A stretch of DNA of 64,000 bases from Sweltsa coloradensis (lineage: Eukaryota; Arthropoda; Insecta; Plecoptera; Chloroperlidae). Positions within the stretch are counted from its first letter, which is position 1. Each line of letters begins with the position of its first letter. Positions 57,421 through 64,000 of the stretch are shown here, piece by piece. A program made the position numbers and the translations under genes. The notes below the pieces were generated by a model. The model was not told the origin of the DNA. It did not search any database and was given only the letters and a program-made list of their open reading frames with translations. The stretch lies in NCBI GenBank assembly GCA_024449915.1, contig JAMZAV010000365.1:310001-374000 (forward strand). Direction: 5' to 3'.

Positions 57421-58189
57421 CAGTAAATATCTGAATGGCCTTGTTTACGTACGAGCGAGGGTATTTGGGCCACGTCGCCATGCAGAAACCCGGTTAACTT
57501 TTTCAACTTATCCAAGACGAAATCCCAGTGCCGCCTGGAAACCTAGACCACAAATCACTGCAGTGTCGGCGGTTGGCGCGTGTTCTTAAGTTTTCTACGT
57601 TTTTCACGTACGACAAATCCCGCCCGTACACGACTCCATGGCTTGTCCTCTATTTTCTTATGCAAAATATTGCGCAGTATTTGACAGGTAAATTTATCAT
57701 TGTCTTTTTCGAATAAGCTGCACACTAATGGGAATTTAAGAAGATCCAGTGAGAGGGATCTCATCTAGTTGGTAATATAGACGGATGATGAGCGAGACGC
57801 TAAGCCTCGTCTTCCTGTACGAGCGAGAAGGTTCTGTCCAATCAGGAACCTGGATACGCGGGGATGACGCAACAGCTAGCTTGGCTAGTACCTTGCGTCA
57901 TTCGTGATAGGTTATTAATGGACTTTTCACTTGTAAGCAACGATAATGAAGTAATTATAAAAGTTAATTGGTTAGTTTACAAACTCTGATAAATGAGCAT
58001 TAATTTTGTTTGCGCCGCTTCATGCACTGCCTAGCTAAGATTTCGTAAATACCATAAATTTATGTCATTCTAGATTATCACATTAATCTAAGTAAAACTT
58101 CCTGATTACTTCAACAAGATAATCTCACTGACGGCTGAAATTTACGATGAAATTTACAAATATTTTTAAGCGAAATTTAAGTTTTTATT
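57421..58189. other. Unassigned
   Basis: No gene recognised. Confidence 0.25.
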
Positions 58190-58745
58190 CCAATTTGTGG
58201 TAAAATTTGGTGTTGTTTATAGGTAACATCTGGGAGGCTAAATTAAATTAGTCAATACATGTGAATTGTGTATTTTCTGGCGTGTTTTGAGCGACTGTAA
58301 CAGACGAAGAAAAAATGTCAGTTTTGGTGGAGGTGCCGGGTCCGGGGATTTATTTCGTCTTCGTTTCTAAACTGGTCGAGATGCGATGGCGTCGGCGTTT
58401 CTTGGCTAATACGTTACAATATTTACGACCGTGACAGACGAAGAAAGAAAAAAAACTAGTTGTTACATTTTGTTTTACTTGAGTATAAGTTCGTAAAATT
58501 ACAAGCCTTTTAGTTTTATTTATTTTATAAAAAATGATTTTATCAATTTTCATCTTCCGTTGGTATATTATGCTCTCATATTTTATATCACAAATTTAAG
58601 TTTTATTATGTAATACTTAATTTTGTACTGTGTACCCATCACAAAACATAATGAAATAAATAAACATATTGGTTTTGGTGGAGGTGCCGGGTCCGAAAAA
58701 AAATATTTTGTCCCTGGTTTCTAACTCGTTGAGATGGTTTGTCGT
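58190..58745 (+). repeat. Motif-linked repeat unit, copy 2
   Basis: Parallels 47817-48365 throughout, with motifs GGTGGAGGTGCCGGGTC at 58326 and 58678, 352 bp apart, and the second motif again followed by the start of a further unit (GTCCCTGGTTTCTAACTCGT). Confidence 0.7.
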
Positions 58746-58968
58746 AGAGTTTGTTTGCCGAGTTAGCCACACTATTTACCTTACACACTCCTATTATCTC
58801 ATGGTTGGCTGAACAAGATATGAGATTGACACTATCCGCTCGTTTCAGAGAGGCGCCAATCATAGAGTTCTGTGTGAAAACTATTGGGTCAGACCGTCAC
58901 CCTACAATACGACTCACGTATAGCTCACGTTGATAATGAATCAGCATTGTGACGGCGACTGATTGACA

Positions 58969-58969
58969 C

Positions 58970-59000
<31 letters not shown>

Positions 59001-59190
59001 CGAAATATTTACTTGTTCGATGACAATGGTCGTCGTTATAAGCTAGCAGCGATTCACAATGAATGTGACGGACAATGTACAGTCAAAGTTGTATTTTTAA
59101 TCTATTGGTGATTTGAATTGATTTGATTTAATGACTGCTGAGTGAGCAAAGGTTTTCACGGAGGCACGATGAACGATGTCAGAGATAACG

Positions 59191-59226
<36 letters not shown>

Positions 59227-59232
59227 TCTCTC
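58969..59232. repeat. (GA)n and (CT)n tracts
   Basis: (GA) 58969-58995 and (CT) 59194-59232. Confidence 0.95.
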
Positions 59233-61320
59233 GGTGCTAGCTTTGTGAACTTTATGATAATAAGTACCGGTAATGAGACTCTAATGCACAGCACACGACT
59301 TCATCCCGTTAGAGGTAGCGAGAAGTTTGTTTCCGACCACTCCTATATCCTGACGCGATTCTACTCTCATACTTGTGTACAAACACGCGCGCGCTTTACT
59401 TTAATTCTGTGTGCAAACTTCTTTCAACAATCTTGAAAAACAACTTCAATTGATAACTACTTTCCATCACATAAACATAAAATGATAACTAAAAGTTATT
59501 GTCATACCGCCTTGATTTACTACGGCACAAAACAAGAGCAGTATACTACACTAGTTTAAAAAAATCTCGATACAAATTTGGGTTTTGTTCTCGAAACTAC
59601 TGTTCGTTTTTGTTGATTTAATGTATTCATTATTTATAATAAATAATTGTGCTCTTGAATATCTTAAAATATAATTATACTTACAATAAAACAAAACTAA
59701 AGGGTTAATTGATACCAGCTTGGATGGGAACTTACTAGGGCATACACATTCAAGGTAGCGCACCGTTCTCGTCCGCAATGTTTGTTTTATGGTGAAGGCG
59801 AGATCACGAGTAAGTCTCTCGAACACCATCGCTAATTTTCTTTTACGACCTTGTTACAACACACGGCCGACGTCACTACATGGAACGCGCGGGAATCGTG
59901 TTTTTGTCTTGAATATTTTCATAGAGTTGCTCTCTTGTGGGGGATTGTGTTCTCGCGACGGGGGGGGGGGGGGGGGGGGGGGGGGGCTAAGACGTCCCCC
60001 GGGGGAGGCGCGACTCTTGTTTCCAGAGCGCCGTGTGTTATCAGCAGACAACATGGCCCGGCAGGGACCGAGAGTTGGCCCTGCAGGGCTCAAGTTACAG
60101 ACGAAGACAAAGATTGGAGAGTTTTATTCGTGCATGGGAATCATTCAGTGGAGCGTCCTTCCAAGAACTCACTTTAGTAATCTTGGTCAATAACAGAGGG
60201 CGGGTCCCAAAGCTGTAGCCGACTAGCTAGTTCAACAATCATCAACAATGAAAGTGACGACACAAGTAGGTGGCAGCGGAAGTCTCATTCACAACTAGTT
60301 CTGAGGCGTAAGGTTAGTCGTAAGAATGGGGTTTGATGCAATTCATTACGACAAGCTTACACGTTACGCGTTACGACTTAGGACGAGTTGAGAACGTACC
60401 AATTAAAAAACACACTAAGCAATACAAAACAATACGCCTTAAAACTTACACCTTTCGCACACGTGCACAAAAGTTGAAACTGCCTTTGTATCATTGGGGT
60501 TGATCCTCAATGCACAGAGCATTTTTAACAGCATTGATTGTATTATGTTGATTGTTGGTGTATATAATATATAATTTTCCAACTTTCCTTCAATTTTATT
60601 TCCCGTAAAAATACATTTGAAATAAATTTTCACTCCCCTGAAAAATGTTGAAGATAATTTCGCGTAGTAAACGAGTGAATAGAGAACTCTAGATCGATGT
60701 ACATCCCACTTCTCAGCTCTCCGCGTCCGGAAATTAAGACGGGTGTGTGGTTTGCCAGCCTCTCTAGTCTAGGCACAGTTGAGTGTTGAGCTTCCGTGGA
60801 AAGCTCGGGAGAATAGCGCCAGAAATATCCCATACACACGTTTTATCCCATTGTGCATTCAAAGTAGCTTTCAACCTGGGATATTTGAAAACGTAAGCTG
60901 AGATAGAGAGAAGGGAGAGCACCGCACATGCTTTTCCACAGTTTTCCCAAAGAGTTTGAACCCAATAAGGGATGGACTTGTTCCATAATACTACTTGATG
61001 TAACTATCAAAGAGTTTTGTGTACATCCACAACAATACCGACAAGGGTCTGGTAGTTGAGGGAAGTTATTAGCGTAGAGTATCGTCAATATTTAACTTCC
61101 CCGAACTGTTTCCTAACTACCCCTTTAAACCCGGGCAAGTTTCGTGAACCGCCTCACTGAATGTTAACTACGCATTAATTAAGAAATAATATGAGTGTGT
61201 CTTGTCCCTCCAAGGCGTTGTCTTGCCCCCCCCCCCCTACCCACGTCTAGCTGTTGTTCGTGGTCTCGGTTGGGGGGGGGGGGGGGCGATCACGGGCTAA
61301 ACATTACGCAGCGCTGTGTC
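59233..61320. other. Unassigned, with poly-G and poly-C runs
   Basis: G27 at 59960-59986, C12 at 61226-61237, G15 at 61272-61286. Open frames at 59789-60193 pass through the G-run and are not credible. No gene recognised. Confidence 0.4.
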
Positions 61321-61367
61321 AACCACTGCCTTCTAGATGCTGCTCTAGCATCTAGAAGGCAGTGGTT
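61321..61367. repeat. Perfect 21-bp inverted repeat, 5-base loop
   Basis: AACCACTGCCTTCTAGATGC plus T (61321-61341) pairs exactly with 61347-61367 around GCTCT. Confidence 0.9.
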
Positions 61368-61449
61368 TCAACACTAACAAGCGACAAACATAACAGAACA
61401 ACGAGCAGAAAAAAGTAGTCCGCCCTGAATGTGGCTGGAGCGTCTGCGG

Positions 61450-61491
<42 letters not shown>
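61450..61491. repeat. (CT)21
   Basis: Perfect dinucleotide repeat. Confidence 0.95.
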
Positions 61492-61496
<5 letters not shown>

Positions 61497-61884
61497 ACGG
61501 ATTATTATTGCGAGGTAGGGTCGCCCAATCCACACTGAGAGCAAGTTTTAATTGCTTGTTTAATTTACACGATTTATGCTTGGTTATTGTACTTGAGTTG
61601 TAATTAAAACGGGCAGTTTTTGCTTCTCACAATTAAAAGGGTAAAGGCTTTAGGCAGCATATTTAAGAGGGCTTTTATTACAAACCACAATAAGCGCTTG
61701 AGATAAGTGGGTGGTTGAATAAATTCTGCGGTGAGGGATGAATGTCTTACGCTGGCTAGACCCAACCACAGGCGACGAGTGATTGATTGTCGTCTTATTG
61801 ATGGTGGGTTCAAGGCCTATTAGGCTTTCTCTTCTATACAACAACTTTATCATTACAACACAATGAACACATTATCATTACACT

Positions 61885-61964
61885 TCGAGAGATAGAGAGA
61901 GAGAGAGAGAGATGCACACTAACGCAGTCACCCACATTGAAAGGTACTGTTGATGGTAAGGTAT

Positions 61965-61996
<32 letters not shown>
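61885..61996. repeat. (GA)n and poly-G of 32
   Basis: (GA) at 61885-61912 and G32 at 61965-61996, the longest homopolymer in the window. Confidence 0.95.
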
Positions 61997-61997
<1 letters not shown>

Positions 61998-62997
61998 GAG
62001 AAAGAGGTTCTGAACGCCGGTCAAGAAACGGGGTTGTGTTCGAAGAGGAATTATCTGAGGAGGAGAAATGTTTCAATCACTAAACCCATACAGACATAAT
62101 TTTTTCACAGGGCATTTCACTCCTATGCACCATTTAAGTTTTAGGCCAGTAATGAATTTATACATTGTAAGATATGTAAACCTTCATTACAACTTTTTTT
62201 ATTATTGAAGATACAAATATGAAATTTTCACACATTGTTAAAATAATAATAATAGGCAACAGTTGGATGTGAATTATTTAATATTATGTACAGTCCGTTA
62301 AAAATAAAATTTACCGAAGATAAAATATTATTTATTTTAAATTCATGTGATATAACTGAAAATATTTCACTTTTATTAAAGAAAATTTACTTTCAAAATA
62401 TTAACAAATGTCTTCTTATTAAAAGATCAATAGGCCTACATTATTCTAAAATAGAATAATGTACTTGCCATCTTGCAGCCCTCAGTCCCCCTCTTTGGGT
62501 GCCCACTCTATCTATGCTATAAGCCGTATTGTTAGACACCATTTGTTCATCATTGACGATCTAAAAATAGTTCAACTCTGCTAGTAATAAAAGGCCATTC
62601 ATCGAATGATTGCCCGTGAAATTCATTATTGCATAAATGTAATGGATTCAAAAACAGAAATAGCACAAAGCGCTCTGCTAATCCATGTACATGCCAGCCT
62701 GCCGCGAGTACAAGGCTCTTTTTCATAGGTTGCGATATTATTTAGATGAAAATGCTCGGCAAATTGAAAAGGGCACCCCCGTAACCTTTACGAAAATGAA
62801 TTTCCGCTCACCCCCCCTCCAACCCCTCCAACCCCCCCCCCCCGCCCCCACCCCCGGTAATTCTCTGGCAGCGCCAAAGCCGAGTGGCAGAGAAGGGATT
62901 AAAAATAACAAATACACAATTAAACTCAATATAATCGGAAAAAACTTGATGGTTGAGCTTGAGCGGCGTTTTACAGTAAGCCGCAGGGACAGGGCGC
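61997..62997. other. Unassigned; candidate regulatory stretch 62550-62770
   Basis: 62550-62770 is repeat-free with CTAAAAATAG (MEF2-like), CATTATTGCATAAATG and TAAT words. No gene recognised; a C-rich patch lies at 62810-62852. Confidence 0.2.
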
Positions 62998-63085
62998 ACT
63001 AATGCACAAACTACACTAATGCACTAACTACACTAATGCACTAACCACACTAATGCACTTAGTGCATTAAAGCACTAAGTGCATC
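62998..63085. repeat. ACTAATGCACTAACTAC array with inverted end
   Basis: Four forward units of about 17 bp carrying CACTAATGCACTAA are followed by their reverse (TTAGTGCATTAAAGCACTAAGTGC), so the array ends in a palindrome. A single further TAATGCACTAACC is at 63378. Confidence 0.8.
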
Positions 63086-64000
63086 AATATAGTAATTAAT
63101 GTCTCGTGGGAGCCTGCCCAGGGTGCAATGCATGCCTCTGTTTGATGTATAACTAGATATACTGGAGTAAGTACAATAGTTAAGAAGTTACCGAGAAGTG
63201 TTGAAGCCCTTGCATTCGCAAACTACTGAAGAAATCACACCAATAGAGAGACAAAATATTAGCAATGATGGCCGAGTCGATATCGTGACAATTAATTGGG
63301 TAAGTTGAGCATGGGGCATTGACACGTGCAGTCTTAATTGGAGATGTACACTAATCAATTAGCTATATGAGTGCAGTAATGCACTAACCGCGCGGGGTAC
63401 TTATGTACTACCTGTAAGTCTGCAACACCTACTTGCAATACAAGCGATTTGTCTTTTACCTAAATATAAATAATTTACTAAAAAACATGATTAAATAAAA
63501 ATAAACTTGTACATTTTTTCTTAACAAATCTTCGTTTTAAAGCAAACAACCTCAAAGTATCTCGTTAGCTAAGTTTCCTTGTCAGCAACTTTGTGTTCTA
63601 TACCCGCGGCCTTGAATCAATCTCTGATAAAGGGGCTAAAAACCCAAAAATTATTTTTTAACACGTGATCTATAGCACAATACTACATTAAATGACCATT
63701 TAAAAAATTATATCTTGAAACTGTGATTTAACAAAGAAAATTTTTTAATTTTTTTTTATCCAGAAATTGGCGAAAATTGGTGTTTTGGAAAATTTCCTAA
63801 ATTGGCTTTAACCTGCTTCTTTTTTGGTCCAATAGATACTAGAGCATAGTAGCAATCTAAAATGCCCCTTTATAAAAAATCGTGTCTTGAAACTGTGCCC
63901 AAATACCCTCAAAAACGCAAAAAAAATTTCATTCCCCAAAAACACACCCCATCTTGGTAATCAGCATATTTTGGGCCGAACTACTTGCCCAAATTACAAA
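63086..64000. other. Unassigned
   Basis: TTAATTGG/CAATTA-type words at 63290-63360. The final 400 bases contain repeated AAATCGTGTCTTGAAACTGTG-like phrases (63705 and 63880). No gene recognised. Confidence 0.3.

Noticed and set aside
59789..60193. 134-codon open frame through a poly-G run
   Set aside because: Poly-Gly comes from G27; two overlapping frames are equally open, as expected for such a run.

Overview
The window looks like nuclear DNA of a metazoan, most likely a marine arthropod such as a decapod crustacean. This rests on the mix of 3'-truncated non-LTR retrotransposons, a Penelope-like element with a GIY-YIG domain, hAT, pogo and TTAA-type DNA transposons, Helentron-like elements, long (ATT)n and (GA)n tracts, and a high density of the palindrome TAGGCCTA. 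The taxon is an inference. I found no intact host protein-coding gene, no functional tRNA, no rRNA and no prokaryotic-style gene. The long open frames are transposon relics or products of low-complexity DNA.

Layout. 0-6 kb: tRNA-like B-box repeats and two Penelope-like 3' ends fused head to head into a 2-kb palindrome. 6-17 kb: fold-back elements, three hAT-type elements, a TTAA element and a pogo/Tigger-type element. 18-21 kb: a non-LTR reverse transcriptase (RT) relic split first by a TIR element and then by a Helentron-like element. 21-26.4 kb: an RTE-like tail, then an RNase H-bearing retroelement into which a 3.8-kb TIR element is inserted with a 5-bp target duplication. That element carries a decayed minus-strand gene of an uncharacterised protein type with possible nuclease motifs and a CXC Cys-rich tail. 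26.8-28.8 kb: a second Helentron-like family with an RT relic inside. 29.8-34.1 kb: two paralogous exon-like segments with preserved splice signals, one next to an RTE tail; a TTAA element; fold-backs; a dense TAGGCCTA block. 34.7-37.1 kb: two more Helentron-like copies. 37.7-39.4 kb: the longest RT relic, flanked on both sides by (ATT)n. 40-64 kb: mostly unrecognised DNA with repeated 17-bp tRNA-3'-end-like motifs, a nested pair of Helentron-like elements, two very perfect hairpins, and nearly all the (GA)n tracts and the longest poly-G runs of the window.

Nothing here works together as a pathway. The value of the window is as a transposon stratigraphy: target-site duplications and interrupted elements let the order of several insertions be read directly. 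The two points most worth following are the 3.8-kb TIR element with its nuclease/CXC-type gene, and the Helentron-like families, which share one end architecture and insert between two T residues.
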